64,000 bases of DNA from Streptomyces sp. NBC_01471 (GTDB lineage Bacteria > Actinomycetota > Actinomycetes > Streptomycetales > Streptomycetaceae). Location of the stretch: NCBI RefSeq assembly GCF_041438865.1, contig NZ_CP109450.1, positions 5,272,501 to 5,336,500 of the forward strand. The letters are read 5' to 3'. Within the stretch, counting starts at the first letter, position 1. Each line of letters opens with the position of its first letter. Made by a program: the position numbers and the translations under genes. Of this stretch, positions 16,095-27,044 are shown one piece after another. The notes below the pieces were generated by a model that saw nothing but the letters and a program-made list of their open reading frames with translations, did not search any database and had not been told where the DNA came from.

Positions 16095-17002
16095 CCGGCG
16101 GCGGGGCGCTCTCCGTCGGCGATCTCGTCACCACCAGGACCCGCCACCCGGAAGCCATCGCCGAGGCGGCGGCCCGGCGCGCCCGCAGACCGCTGCTCCG
16201 GGACGGCGGCCGGCTGATGATCGTGGCCGCCGACCACCCGGCCCGCGGCTCGCTCGCCGTCGGCGGGCGGGACCTCGCCATGGCCAACCGGCACGACCTG
16301 CTGGAGCGGCTCTGCCTCGCCCTCTCCCGGCCGGGCGTCGACGGTGTGCTCGCCACCGCCGACATCCTGGAGGACCTGCTGCTCCTGGGCGCCCTGGAGG
16401 GCCGGGTCGTGATGGGCTCGATGAACCGCGGCGGCCTCGCCGGGGCCTCCTTCGAGCTGGACGACCGCTTCACCGGCCACCGCGCCGAGGACCTGGCCCG
16501 GCTCGGCTTCGACGCGGGCAAGCTGCTGCTCCGCATCGACTACGAGGACCCCGGCTCGCCGGCCACCCTGCACTCCGCCGCCCGCGCCATCGACGAGATG
16601 GCCGCCCGCGCGCTCCCGGTCTTCGTCGAGCCGTTCATCTGCCACCGGGTGGACGGGCGGCTCCGCAACGACCTCACCGCCGACGCGGTCACCCGCTCCC
16701 TCGCCATCGCGTCCGGGCTGGCCGGCACCTCCGCGTACACCTGGCTCAAAGTGCCCGTCACCGCCGACCCGGACGACATGGCGCGGGTGATGGAGACCAC
16801 CACCCTGCCCGCCGTGCTGCTCGGCGGCGAACCGGGCGGCGACCAGGACGCGACCTACGAGAGATGGCGCACGGCGCTCCGACTGCCCACGGTGCAGGGC
16901 CTGGTGGCCGGGCGCTCGCTGCTCTACCCGGCGGACGGGGACGTGGCGGGCGCCGTGGACATCGCGGCGGGCCTGCTCCAGCCGTCCGGGAGGGACGTAT
17001 GA
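16091..17002 (+). CDS. Cgl0159-type TIM-barrel protein, probable aldolase of inositol catabolism
   Basis: 303 residues, starting at GTG with a four-base overlap with iolC. Resembles the (beta/alpha)8 proteins typified by Corynebacterium Cgl0159 found between iolC and other iol genes: GRLMIVAADHPARGSLAVGG, VDGVLATADILEDLLLLGAL, LLLRIDYEDPGSPATLHSAA, FVEPFICH and TYERWRTALRLPTVQGLVAG are visible landmarks. Position suggests it supplies the aldolase step (IolJ role) that cleaves 2-deoxy-5-keto-gluconate 6-phosphate to dihydroxyacetone phosphate and malonate semialdehyde, since no other aldolase is in the operon. That role is inference. Confidence 0.75.
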   Translation: MTGGGALSVGDLVTTRTRHPEAIAEAAARRARRPLLRDGGRLMIVAADHPARGSLAVGGRDLAMANRHDLLERLCLALSRPGVDGVLATADILEDLLLLGALEGRVVMGSMNRGGLAGASFELDDRFTGHRAEDLARLGFDAGKLLLRIDYEDPGSPATLHSAARAIDEMAARALPVFVEPFICHRVDGRLRNDLTADAVTRSLAIASGLAGTSAYTWLKVPVTADPDDMARVMETTTLPAVLLGGEPGGDQDATYERWRTALRLPTVQGLVAGRSLLYPADGDVAGAVDIAAGLLQPSGRDV

Positions 17003-17895
17003 ACGACAGCCGTCCGCACGACACGTCCCCGCTGGTACGGGCGGGCAGCGCGGCCCGCGCCCCGTACGCCCTGGACATCGGCCCCGAGCGGGCCGGCTGG
17101 GACCGTTCGGCGCTGCGGATCCTGGAACTCGGCCCCGGAGGTTCACACCGTCTTTCCACGGAGGACAGCGAATGGATCGTGCTGCCGCTCACCGGGGGCT
17201 GTACGGTCCTGGTCGACGGGGAGAGTATCGAACTGCACGGCAGGGCAGGGGTGTTCGCCGGAGTCACCGACTTCGCCTACCTGCCGCGCGACGCCCGTGC
17301 GCAGATCTCCTCCGGCGCGGGAGGCCGCTTCGCCCTGGCAGGAGCGAAGTGCGGGCGACGTCTCCCCGCCCGCTACGGCCCCGCGCCGGAGGTCCCCGTC
17401 GAACTGCGCGGCAGCGGCAGCTGCTCGCGCCAGGTCAACAACTTCGCCGCCGCCGACACCTTCGCGTGCGACCGGCTCATCGCCGTCGAGGTGCTCACTC
17501 CCGGCGGCAACTGGTCGTCCTTCCCGCCGCACAAGCACGACGAGTACCGGCCCGGTGAGGAATCGGTCCTGGAGGAGATCTACTACTTCGAGATCGCGGA
17601 CGGCGGCCCCGGCTACCACCGGGTCTCCCCGTCCAGGCCCGGCGGCACCGACCTGCTGGCCGAAGTCCGCAGCGGGGACACGGTACTGATCCCGGACGGC
17701 TGGCACGGGCCCTCGATGGCCACCCCGGGACACCACATGTACTACCTGAATGTGATGGCGGGTCCCGGCGCCGAGCGCGAGTGGCTGATCAGCGACCACC
17801 CCGACCACGGCTGGATCCGGCAGACCTGGGACACGCAGCCCGTCGACCCGAGGCTCCCGCTGTACGGCAACGGAGCACAGGAGGAAGGCTCATGA
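16999..17895 (+). CDS. iolB: 5-deoxy-glucuronate isomerase
   Basis: 298 residues, ATG overlapping the upstream stop (ATGA), with GGGAGGGACG as ribosome-binding site. A bicupin isomerase of inositol catabolism converting 5-deoxyglucuronate to 5-dehydro-2-deoxygluconate. Cupin metal ligands are suggested by SSFPPHKHDEYRPGEESVLEE (His and Glu residues near 170-190) and by DGWHGPSMATPGHHMYYLNVM near 240-255. The operon order iolC-aldolase-iolB-iolD-iolA is typical of actinobacteria. Confidence 0.92.
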   Translation: MNDSRPHDTSPLVRAGSAARAPYALDIGPERAGWDRSALRILELGPGGSHRLSTEDSEWIVLPLTGGCTVLVDGESIELHGRAGVFAGVTDFAYLPRDARAQISSGAGGRFALAGAKCGRRLPARYGPAPEVPVELRGSGSCSRQVNNFAAADTFACDRLIAVEVLTPGGNWSSFPPHKHDEYRPGEESVLEEIYYFEIADGGPGYHRVSPSRPGGTDLLAEVRSGDTVLIPDGWHGPSMATPGHHMYYLNVMAGPGAEREWLISDHPDHGWIRQTWDTQPVDPRLPLYGNGAQEEGS

Positions 17896-19823
17896 CCGAC
17901 CGCCGGGCCGGCAGCGACCACGTCGGCGAGCGGCTCGACGGGCCTCCCGCGCGCACCCGTCATCTGACCACCGCCCAGGCGCTGGTGGCCTTCCTGGCGC
18001 GCCAGTACACCGAGCGCGACGGCCGCAGGCAGCGGCTGATCGCCGCCACCTGGGGCATCTTCGGCCACGGCAACGTCGCCGGGATCGGCCAGGCGCTCAT
18101 CGAGTCGGGCCAGGACGCGATGCCGTACCACCAGGGCCGCAACGAGCAGGCGATGGTGCACGCGGCCGTCGGATACGCCCGGCAGTCCGGCAGGCTCTCC
18201 GCGCACGCCGTCACCACCTCCATCGGCCCCGGCGCCACCAACCTGGTCACCGGCGCCGCCCTCGCGAGCGTGAACCACCTGCCGGTGCTGCTGCTCCCCG
18301 GCGACGTCTTCGCGGCCCGTCCGGCCGACCCGGTCCTCCAGCAGCTCGAAGTCCCTTACGCGGGCGATGTCTCGGTCAACGACTGCCTGCGCCCGGTCTC
18401 GAAGTACTTCGACCGGATCACCCGCCCCGAGGCGCTCATCCCGGCCGCGCTGGCCGCGATGCGGGTCCTGGCCGATCCGGAGCTGACCGGCGCGGTGACG
18501 CTCGCCCTGCCGCAGGACGTGCAGGCGCAGGCGTACGACTGGCCGGAGGAGTTCTTCGCCGAGCGGGTCTGGCGGGTACCCGTACGGCGCCCGGACGCGA
18601 CGGAGTTCGCCGACGCGGTCGCCGCGGTCCGCGCCGCGCACCGCCCGCTGATCGTCGCGGGCGGCGGCGTCCGCCACAGCGGCGCCCAGGACGCGCTGCG
18701 GGCCTTCGCCGACACCACCGGCATCCCGGTGGCCTCCACCCAGGCGGGCAAGGGCGTGCTGCCGTACGACCACCCGGCGGACGTCGGGGGCATCGGCCAC
18801 ACCGGCACCGCCACGGCCGACGGGCTGGCCCGCGCCGCCGACCTGGTGATCGGCGTCGGCACCCGCTACACCGACTTCACCACCGCTTCGGGAACGCTCT
18901 TCCAGCACCCCGGTGTCCGGTTCGTCAACATCAACATCGCCGGATCCGACGCGTACAAGCTGTCCGCGCTCCCGCTCGTCGCGGACGCCCGTGCCACGCT
19001 GGAGCGGCTGACCGGCGCACTCACCGGCCACCGGGTCTCCGAGGCGTACGAAGGCGCCTACCGGGCGGCGAAGGCGGAGTGGGAGGTGCGGGTCACCGCC
19101 GCCTACACGGGCAGCGAGGACGCCGCGCCCACCCAGGCGCAGGTGCTCGGGGCGCTCGACGCGCTCGTGACCGGCGACGACATCGTCATCAACGCGGCGG
19201 GCTCCCTCCCCGGCGACCTGCACCAGCTGTGGCGGACCCGCTCCGCCGACCAGTACCACGTCGAGTACGGCTACTCCTGCATGGGATACGAGATCCCGGC
19301 CGCGATCGGCGTCCAGCTGGCCGCTCCCGGCCGGCCCGTCTGGGCGCTGGTCGGCGACGGCACGTATCTGATGAATCCCACCGAGATCGTCACCGCGGTG
19401 CAGGAGCGGCTCCCGGTCAATGTCGTCGTCCTGCAGAACCACGGGTACGCCTCGATCGGCGGCCTCTCGGAGTCGGTGGGCGCCGAACGCTTCGGCACGG
19501 CGTACCGCTTCCGGGCCCCGGACGGCACGTACACCGGCGACCCGCTGCCGGTCGATCTGGCGGCCAACGCGGCCAGCCTCGGGCTGACCGTCCTGCGCGC
19601 CAAGACCCTCCGTGACCTGCGCGAAGCCCTGGCCGCGGCGCGTGCGTCGGACCGGCCTACATGTGTCTACGTGGAGACCGAAACGGCAGACACAGTGTCG
19701 GGGCCGCCCCGGCCGCAGGCATGGTGGGATGTTCCTGTGGCCGAGACCGCCACCCGCCCCTCGGCGGTCGGGGCCCGGGAGGAGTACGACCGGCAGGTCG
19801 CAGCCCGACGCCGTCATCTCTAA
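17892..19823 (+). CDS. iolD: 3D-(3,5/4)-trihydroxycyclohexane-1,2-dione hydrolase
   Basis: 643 residues, matching IolD length, ATG overlapping the iolB stop with GAGGAAGG before it. A thiamine-diphosphate enzyme that opens the inositol-derived ring to 5-deoxyglucuronate. Visible landmarks: PYHQGRNEQAMVHAAVGYAR with the Glu that activates the cofactor, SIGPGATNLVTGAALA, and the C-terminal ThDP-binding stretch LVGDGTYLMNPTEIVTAVQE followed by VVLQNHGYASIGGLS. The stop is 19 bases before the iolA start. Confidence 0.95.
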   Translation: MTDRRAGSDHVGERLDGPPARTRHLTTAQALVAFLARQYTERDGRRQRLIAATWGIFGHGNVAGIGQALIESGQDAMPYHQGRNEQAMVHAAVGYARQSGRLSAHAVTTSIGPGATNLVTGAALASVNHLPVLLLPGDVFAARPADPVLQQLEVPYAGDVSVNDCLRPVSKYFDRITRPEALIPAALAAMRVLADPELTGAVTLALPQDVQAQAYDWPEEFFAERVWRVPVRRPDATEFADAVAAVRAAHRPLIVAGGGVRHSGAQDALRAFADTTGIPVASTQAGKGVLPYDHPADVGGIGHTGTATADGLARAADLVIGVGTRYTDFTTASGTLFQHPGVRFVNINIAGSDAYKLSALPLVADARATLERLTGALTGHRVSEAYEGAYRAAKAEWEVRVTAAYTGSEDAAPTQAQVLGALDALVTGDDIVINAAGSLPGDLHQLWRTRSADQYHVEYGYSCMGYEIPAAIGVQLAAPGRPVWALVGDGTYLMNPTEIVTAVQERLPVNVVVLQNHGYASIGGLSESVGAERFGTAYRFRAPDGTYTGDPLPVDLAANAASLGLTVLRAKTLRDLREALAAARASDRPTCVYVETETADTVSGPPRPQAWWDVPVAETATRPSAVGAREEYDRQVAARRRHL

Positions 19824-19842
19824 GGCTTTAGGAGCGTTCACC

Positions 19843-21342
<1,500 letters not shown>

Positions 21343-21367
21343 GTCCGGTCCTCGTGAGTCCCCTCCG

Positions 21368-21403
21368 GTTCACCGCCGACGTCCGCGCGGCGCGGCGGTG
21401 AAC
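21368..21403 (+). terminator. Terminator of the iol operon
   Basis: GTTCACCGCC (21368-21377) and GGCGGTGAAC (21394-21403), a perfect 10-base stem with a GC-rich 16-base loop, 25 bases after the iolA stop. Confidence 0.75.
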
Positions 21404-21501
21404 TCCCGGGGGAACTCCCGCCCCCGCCAGCACCCGTACGGCAGTTCGGGGGCGGACCGGGTGCCTAGCATGAACGGCACCGGAACGGCGGGAGGAGCGG
21501 T

Positions 21502-22746
21502 ATGAGCGGTAACGGCCCGAACGAGGTGCGCAGGCGCGGGTTCCTGCGGAGTGCGGCGCTGGGCATGGGGTCCGTGGCAGCGGGGGCCGCCCTGGTGGCC
21601 GCGGACCGGCCCGCGGCTCCCGCCGGCAGCACCGCGGAACCGGCCGCGTCCCGCACGGAGTTCCACGGCGCGCACCAGGCAGGAATCCTCGGGGCGCCCC
21701 AGCGCGCCACCGTGTTCGCGGCCTTCGACGTCACCGCCGACGGCCGCAGGGAACTCACCGAACTGCTGCGCACCCTCACCGAACGGGCCCGGTTCCTGAC
21801 CACCGGAGGCACCCCGCCCCCGCTCGGCATCACCGCCCCGCCCAGCGACTCCGGTGTCCTCGGACCACAGGTCCCCGCCGGCGGGCTGACCGTCACGGCC
21901 GGTGTCGGGGCCGCCCTCTTCGACGGCCGCTTCGGGCTCCACAGCCGCAAGCCGCTGCGGCTCACCACCATGCCGTCCTTCCCCGACGACGACCTCGACC
22001 AGGCCGAGTGCCACGGCGATCTCAGTGTGCAGCTCAGCGCCGAGAGCCCCGATGTGGTGCTGCACGCGCTGCGGGACATCGCCCGGCACACCCGGGGCGC
22101 GATGCAGGTGCGCTGGCGGATGGACGGCTTCAGCAGCCCGGCCCGCCCCAGCGGAACTCCGCGCAACCTCCTGGGGTTCAAGGACGGCACGGCCAACCCC
22201 GACGCCGACGACGCCGCCGCGATGGACCGGCTGGTCTGGGCGGGCGCCGGAGCCGAGCCCGGCTGGACGTCCGGGGGCAGCTACCAGGTGGTGCGGCTGA
22301 TCCGGATGCTGGTGGAGTTCTGGGACCGGGTCTCGCTGACCGAGCAGGAGCGGATGTTCGGCCGGGCCCGCGACACCGGCGCCCCGCTCGACGGGAACCA
22401 CGAGTCCGACTCCCCGCGGTACGCCCAGGACCCGAAGGGCGATGTGATCCCGCTGGACAGCCATATCCGGATGGCCAATCCGCGGACGCCGAAGACCGGG
22501 GGGCAGCGGCTGCTGCGCCGCGCGTACAACTACGACCGGGGCATGGACTCCAACGGCAACCTCGACATGGGGCTGCTCTTCTGCTGCTACCAGCAGGACC
22601 TGGCCCGGCAGTTCGAGACCGTGCAGAAGCGGCTGGCCGGTGAGCCGCTGGTGGACTACGTCAAGCCGTTCGGCGGGGGGTACTTCTTCGCCCTGCCCGG
22701 TGTTCGGGACCGTACGGACTGGCTGGGCAGGGCGCTCCTCGCCTGA
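21502..22746 (+). CDS. Tat-exported DyP-type heme peroxidase
   Basis: 414 residues with GGAGGAG before the ATG. The N-terminus has a twin-arginine signal (RRRGFLRSAALGMGSVAAGAALVAA), so the folded, heme-loaded enzyme is exported. The DyP signature GFKDGTANPD places the distal Asp at 228, and SHIRMANPR holds the probable proximal His321. It resembles EfeB, which works with EfeU/EfeO in iron acquisition, but those partners are not adjacent here, so a stand-alone peroxidase or dye/lignin-oxidising role is equally likely. Monocistronic by appearance. Confidence 0.9.
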   Translation: MSGNGPNEVRRRGFLRSAALGMGSVAAGAALVAADRPAAPAGSTAEPAASRTEFHGAHQAGILGAPQRATVFAAFDVTADGRRELTELLRTLTERARFLTTGGTPPPLGITAPPSDSGVLGPQVPAGGLTVTAGVGAALFDGRFGLHSRKPLRLTTMPSFPDDDLDQAECHGDLSVQLSAESPDVVLHALRDIARHTRGAMQVRWRMDGFSSPARPSGTPRNLLGFKDGTANPDADDAAAMDRLVWAGAGAEPGWTSGGSYQVVRLIRMLVEFWDRVSLTEQERMFGRARDTGAPLDGNHESDSPRYAQDPKGDVIPLDSHIRMANPRTPKTGGQRLLRRAYNYDRGMDSNGNLDMGLLFCCYQQDLARQFETVQKRLAGEPLVDYVKPFGGGYFFALPGVRDRTDWLGRALLA

Positions 22747-22774
22747 CTGATCATTTCCGGACGCGGCGGGGACC

Positions 22775-22793
22775 CCGTACGGCGTTCGTACGG
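22775..22793 (+). terminator. Candidate terminator after the DyP gene
   Basis: CCGTACG (22775-22781) and CGTACGG (22787-22793) with a 5-base loop, followed by AAACGAA rather than a T-run. A plausible but short hairpin. Confidence 0.45.
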
Positions 22794-22881
22794 AAACGAA
22801 CGGCATCGTCGCTCCCGGTAAGCGCGGAACCGTCAGAGAACCTGAATCGAAGGTCGCGTCGTCTCCCTCAGTGTGAAAGGC

Positions 22882-23421
22882 ATGGCAGACCTCGACGAGG
22901 CAGAGCTCGTGCGTCGCGTCGCCGGCGGTGACCGGGCGGCGTTCGACGAGTTGTACCGGCGTACCTCGCCCTGGCTGGCGGTGCGGCTCCGCCGCCGCTG
23001 CGGTGACGACGACGTCGTCGCCGACGTGCTCCAGGACACCTACCTGGCGGTCTGGCGGGCGGCCGGCAGCTACGCGGGCTCCGTGACCGCGGGCAGTGCG
23101 GTCGGCTGGCTCTGGACGATCGCCGCGAACCGTCTCGTCGACGCGTTCCGCCGGCGCGCCCGGCAGGAGCGGGTGCCGAGCATCGCCCTGGCCGAGACGA
23201 CCACGCCGGCCGCCGAGGACGAGGTGCTGGCCACCCGCGTCGACCAGGACCTCGAACAGGCTTTGCTGCGGCTGCCACCGGAGTTGCGGCAGGTGATGCA
23301 GGCGATGGTGCTCGACGACCTGTCGGTCCGGCAGACGGCAGTGCTGCTCAGCATGCCGGAGGGCACGGTGAAGACCCGCGCGCGGCGGGCCCGGATCGCG
23401 CTGCGGGAGGCGCTCTCATGA
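22882..23421 (+). CDS. ECF RNA polymerase sigma factor
   Basis: 179 residues from ATG 22882; GTG 22873 is an alternative and neither has a strong ribosome-binding site. Region 2 is VRRVAGGDRAAFDELYRRTS ... VLQDTYLAVWRAAGSY and region 4 is ALLRLPPELRQVMQAMVLDD followed by the HTH VRQTAVLLSMPEGTVKTRAR. It directs RNA polymerase to a stress or envelope regulon. The stop overlaps the start of the membrane-bound anti-sigma gene (ATGA), so sigma and anti-sigma are coupled, and three ABC exporter genes follow. Confidence 0.9.
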   Translation: MADLDEAELVRRVAGGDRAAFDELYRRTSPWLAVRLRRRCGDDDVVADVLQDTYLAVWRAAGSYAGSVTAGSAVGWLWTIAANRLVDAFRRRARQERVPSIALAETTTPAAEDEVLATRVDQDLEQALLRLPPELRQVMQAMVLDDLSVRQTAVLLSMPEGTVKTRARRARIALREALS

Positions 23422-24218
23422 CTCATCCCACCACCATGATCCTGGCCCGCTACGCGGACGGCGGGCGCGGGCTCGACGACGCCGCGCTCTGGTCGGTCGA
23501 GGTCCATCTCGACGCGTGCGCACCATGCCGTGAGCAACTCGCCCGGAACGTCACCCCCGCCACGACGGATCTGCTCGACCGCGTCGCCGTCTCGCTCGAC
23601 CGGGCGGTGCGGACGAGCCCGCCTCCTGCCCGGCACCGCACACGAGCAGTGGCTGTGCACCGACGCCGGCTCGCCTGGACGCTGCTGCCCTGGCTCGCGG
23701 TGACCGTCGCGGTGCTGGGCTGCGGCGCGCTCCTCGACTCCGCCGAGCCGAGCATGCCGTCGCTCGTGCTGCTGCTGGCCCCGGTGGCTCCGCTGCCCGG
23801 CGTCGCGGTGGCCTGGAGCCGGCGGACCGATCCGGTCTGGGAACTGATCGCCACCACGCCCGCAGCCGGTCTGGCCATGGTGCTGCGGCGCACGCTCGCG
23901 GTGCTCGTCATCGTGCTTCCGGCGCTGCTGGGGGCGGGTGCGAGCACCGGAACCTCACTGGCCCTCACCCTGCTGCCGTGCCTGGCGTTCACCGCGGCCA
24001 CCCTCGCGGTCGGCGCCTTCACCGGGGTGCGGCGCGCGGCGATCGGACTCGGCGCGGCCTGGTCCGCGGCCGTCCTGCTGCCGAGCGTGGCGGCCCAGTC
24101 CCTGCCCCCGCTGCTGCAACCGGGCAGCGACGCCGGCTGGGCGGCGACGACCGTGGCGCTCGCGGCGGCCACGCCGTTCGCCGCCACTCGCTTCCGCCGC
24201 CTGACCAGCGGCAACTGA
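23418..24218 (+). CDS. Multi-pass membrane anti-sigma factor with zinc-finger N-terminus
   Basis: 266 residues. The cytoplasmic N-terminus contains VEVHLDACAPCREQLARN, the HxxxCxxC part of a zinc-binding anti-sigma domain (zf-HC2). From about residue 75 onward it is strongly hydrophobic with about six predicted membrane segments (LLPWLAVTVAVLGCGALL, LVLLLAPVAPLPGVAVAW, LAVLVIVLPALLGAGAS and others), more than the single segment of common anti-sigma factors. It overlaps the sigma gene by four bases. It probably holds the sigma factor at the membrane until an envelope signal arrives. Confidence 0.83.
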   Translation: MTHPTTMILARYADGGRGLDDAALWSVEVHLDACAPCREQLARNVTPATTDLLDRVAVSLDRAVRTSPPPARHRTRAVAVHRRRLAWTLLPWLAVTVAVLGCGALLDSAEPSMPSLVLLLAPVAPLPGVAVAWSRRTDPVWELIATTPAAGLAMVLRRTLAVLVIVLPALLGAGASTGTSLALTLLPCLAFTAATLAVGAFTGVRRAAIGLGAAWSAAVLLPSVAAQSLPPLLQPGSDAGWAATTVALAAATPFAATRFRRLTSGN

Positions 24219-24240
24219 CCCCGTGAACAGGAGACACCCC

Positions 24241-25035
24241 GTGCGACCGATGAGTGCTGCCGAGACGGCCCCCACCCTGCATCCCTGGCCCATCCACGCG
24301 AAGGAACTGAGGGTCCGGGCCGGCCGGCACCTGGCCGTCGACGGCCTCGACCTGGCCCTGACGACCGGTGTGCACGGTCTGCTCGGCCCGAACGGTGCGG
24401 GCAAGACCACGCTGATGCGCGCGCTGTCCACCGTCGTCAAGCCCGCCGGCGGCTCCTTGACGCTGCTCGGCACGCAGGTCGACGGCCGCGCGGACGTGCG
24501 CGGGGTACGCCGCGGACTGGGTTACCTGCCCCAGCAGTTCGGCTTCTACCCGCGGTTCACCGTCCGCGAGTTCGTCGAGTACATGGCCTGGCTCAAGGAA
24601 ATGCCCAGGACCGCTGTACCCGACGCCGTGCAACGTGCGATCGACCGGGTGGGGCTGACCCGCAAGGCCGACACCAGGATGAAGGCGCTGTCCGGCGGCA
24701 TGCTGCGCAGGGCCGGCATCGCGCAGGCCATCGTGAACGACCCCGAGCTGCTGCTGCTCGACGAGCCCACCGTCGGACTGGACCCCGAACAGCGTCTCGA
24801 ATTCCGCGACCTGCTGCGTGGCCTCGGCACCGACAGCTGTGTGCTGGTCTCCACCCACCTCGTCGAGGACGTCGTCGCCGCCTGCACCGACGTCCTTCTC
24901 ATGAACGAAGGCCGACTCCTCTTCCAGGGCACCCCCGGTGACCTGATGGCCCGCGGCGGGCAGGACGACGCGGGCGACAGCCCGGCGGAGCGCGGTTACT
25001 CCGCACTTCTGCGTCAGCACCGGAGCAACGCATGA
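24241..25035 (+). CDS. ABC transporter ATP-binding protein of the sigma-factor operon
   Basis: 264 residues from GTG 24241, which has AGGAGA upstream; a GTG at 24223 is less well placed. A single exporter-type cassette: Walker A LLGPNGAGKTTLMRAL, Q-loop YLPQQFGFYP, signature ALSGGMLRRAGIAQAI, Walker B LLLLDEPTVGLDP and the H-loop VSTHLVEDV. It powers the export system formed with the two membrane proteins that follow; the last bases overlap the next start (ATGA). Confidence 0.9.
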   Translation: MRPMSAAETAPTLHPWPIHAKELRVRAGRHLAVDGLDLALTTGVHGLLGPNGAGKTTLMRALSTVVKPAGGSLTLLGTQVDGRADVRGVRRGLGYLPQQFGFYPRFTVREFVEYMAWLKEMPRTAVPDAVQRAIDRVGLTRKADTRMKALSGGMLRRAGIAQAIVNDPELLLLDEPTVGLDPEQRLEFRDLLRGLGTDSCVLVSTHLVEDVVAACTDVLLMNEGRLLFQGTPGDLMARGGQDDAGDSPAERGYSALLRQHRSNA

Positions 25036-26339
25036 TCCGCGTCACCGGCATCGAGCTCCGGCGGTCGGCCGCGCCCGGCGCCGCACTGCTGATCGCCGTC
25101 GTCGGCGCGATCGTGCTCAACGCCACCGCCGGGCGGTGGTCCGCCGGGTGGATGGCGCTGGTCATGACGGAGCGCGAATACCTCGCGGCTCTCTCGCCCC
25201 TTGCGATGGCCGCCGGTGCCTGGCAGTCCTACCGCGAGCACCGGGCGAACGTCGCCGAGCTGTTCGCCAGCGCGCCCCGCCCCCGGCAGCAGCGAATCGT
25301 GCCGATCCTGGTCGCGACCGGGCTGGCGGTTCTCGCCGCGTACCTGGTCACGCTCCTCGCGGCGGCACCCCGGATCGCCGGAACGGCGCGCTACCTTCCG
25401 CCGGCCGCGTTTGCCGTCGTGGCCGTCGGGCTGATCGCGATGATCGCCTCGGTCTGGCTCGGGCTGGCCGTCGGACGCCTGGTGCCGGCGCTCGCCACCG
25501 CACCCGCGCTGGCCGTGACCGGCTTCGCGCTGCTGGTCTTCGCGCCCCACGCCCTGCCGGACGGCGGAGTCATGGCGGCGTTCTCCCCGATGGGGCTGAG
25601 CAGGTTCAGCGACTACGACACCGTGAGCGGCCGAGTCAGCGTCGCCCAGGCCGTCTGGATGGTCGCGGTCGCGGTGGCCTGCGTCGTGCTCTTCGCCGTC
25701 CGGAAACGTCAGTTCGCGTTCGCCGCGCTGGTACCGCTGGCCATCGGGGCAACAGTCACGGCGCTGGTCGTACCGACCGGCGATGCCTACGCCCGGGGGA
25801 CGCTCGACCCGGTCTCCCAGGAACCGGTGTGCACCGCGGACGCCCCGCGGGTCTGCGTCAGCCGGGCGCACGAAGGTCTGCTGCCCGAGGTGGCCCCCAG
25901 GGCCCGGCACGCGGTGGAGCTCCTGTCGAAGACACCGGTCGTCGCGGCACACGAGGACACCAGCACGCTCTTCCCTCCCACCGCACCGAGGTCCAGGGCC
26001 GACACCGCGCTGATGACGATCACGGTCGGCAAGGACGGTCACCTCGCCCACCCGGGCCGGCTCGAACCGGCCATGCTCACCGCGGTGTTCACCGGACCTC
26101 TCGGCTGCGGAGACACCCGGAACTTCCAGGTCGCCACCGCTGCGGCCTACTGGCTGCTCGACCGGGAGCCGACCGCCGGTCCCGACGGCCTCGAATCCGA
26201 CGACCCGGAGGCCGTCAAGCTCTGGAAGGGGCTGGAGGCACTGCCACGGGCCGAGGCCGGCGCCCGGGTGACCACCGTGTACCGGGCCGCCCAGAAGTGC
26301 CGGGACACCACCCACCTCCTGACCCGGAGTGCCCGGTGA
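25032..26339 (+). CDS. ABC exporter membrane protein with Cys-containing exported domain
   Basis: 435 residues. The first 245 contain about six membrane segments; the final 180 or so are hydrophilic with five cysteines (PVCTADAPRVCVSR, TGPLGCGDTRNF, AQKCRDTTH), suggesting an extracytoplasmic, disulphide-bonded domain. Not a simple permease: the soluble domain may sense or bind the exported compound. It is locked between the ATPase and another membrane protein by four-base overlaps at both ends. Family not recognised beyond ABC-2-like membrane protein. Confidence 0.75.
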   Translation: MIRVTGIELRRSAAPGAALLIAVVGAIVLNATAGRWSAGWMALVMTEREYLAALSPLAMAAGAWQSYREHRANVAELFASAPRPRQQRIVPILVATGLAVLAAYLVTLLAAAPRIAGTARYLPPAAFAVVAVGLIAMIASVWLGLAVGRLVPALATAPALAVTGFALLVFAPHALPDGGVMAAFSPMGLSRFSDYDTVSGRVSVAQAVWMVAVAVACVVLFAVRKRQFAFAALVPLAIGATVTALVVPTGDAYARGTLDPVSQEPVCTADAPRVCVSRAHEGLLPEVAPRARHAVELLSKTPVVAAHEDTSTLFPPTAPRSRADTALMTITVGKDGHLAHPGRLEPAMLTAVFTGPLGCGDTRNFQVATAAAYWLLDREPTAGPDGLESDDPEAVKLWKGLEALPRAEAGARVTTVYRAAQKCRDTTHLLTRSAR

Positions 26340-26932
26340 GAGGGCTGACGCTCTACGTCCGCTCGCGCCGGGCTCCGGCCGCACTGGGCGCGGCGGCCGC
26401 GGCCACTGCCGTCGTGTGGCTGCTGGCGACGGTCTTCAGCGACCCGGGCGAGGTGAGCAGCACCGTACTCGCCCTGACGGCGCTGCTCCTCGTGGCCGTC
26501 GTCACCGCCACGCTCGGCGGCCCCGACGACACCCTGGACCGCACGGCGGCGAGGCCGTGGGGGTGGCTGCGGACGTCCCACCTGGCGGCGGCCCTGGGAT
26601 GGATGCTCGTGCTCCTGCTGGCCACGCTGCTCACCGGCACGCGGTTCGGGCCGTTCGCATGTGTCGTCCGCGACACGGCAGGCCTGCTGGGCGTGACCGC
26701 CCTGGGGGCGGCCACGACCGGTACCGCTCGGGCGTGGTTCCTGCCTCTCGGATGGACGCTCGGCGCGGCGGTGTTCCCGGGCACGGGCACTGCGGGGGAG
26801 GCGCTGACCTGGCAGACACAGGCGTCCGGAAGCCGACCCGCTTCACTGGTCGCGGCAGTGCTCGCCGTCGCCGGAATCGCCGCCTACGTGAGCCGGGGCC
26901 CACGCCCCCGGACGTCGTCGGAGAACGTCTGA
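26336..26932 (+). CDS. Second membrane protein of the ABC exporter operon
   Basis: 198 residues starting at GTG (overlap GTGA). Six hydrophobic stretches are visible, for example ALGAAAAATAVVWLLATVF, VLALTALLLVAVVTATLGG, LAAALGWMLVLLLATLLTG and SLVAAVLAVAGIAAYV. No catalytic motif. It is probably the partner subunit of the preceding membrane protein, and the last gene of the sigma / anti-sigma / ABC operon. Confidence 0.75.
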   Translation: MRGLTLYVRSRRAPAALGAAAAATAVVWLLATVFSDPGEVSSTVLALTALLLVAVVTATLGGPDDTLDRTAARPWGWLRTSHLAAALGWMLVLLLATLLTGTRFGPFACVVRDTAGLLGVTALGAATTGTARAWFLPLGWTLGAAVFPGTGTAGEALTWQTQASGSRPASLVAAVLAVAGIAAYVSRGPRPRTSSENV

Positions 26933-27044
26933 GCGGGGGGCCTCGACGACCCCGGCCTGCCCATCCGCGCCCGGCACACCCAACCTGATCTCCGGGTACG
27001 TTGGCGCGACACGACGGCGGACGGCGTACGGCGGGAAGAGCGCG

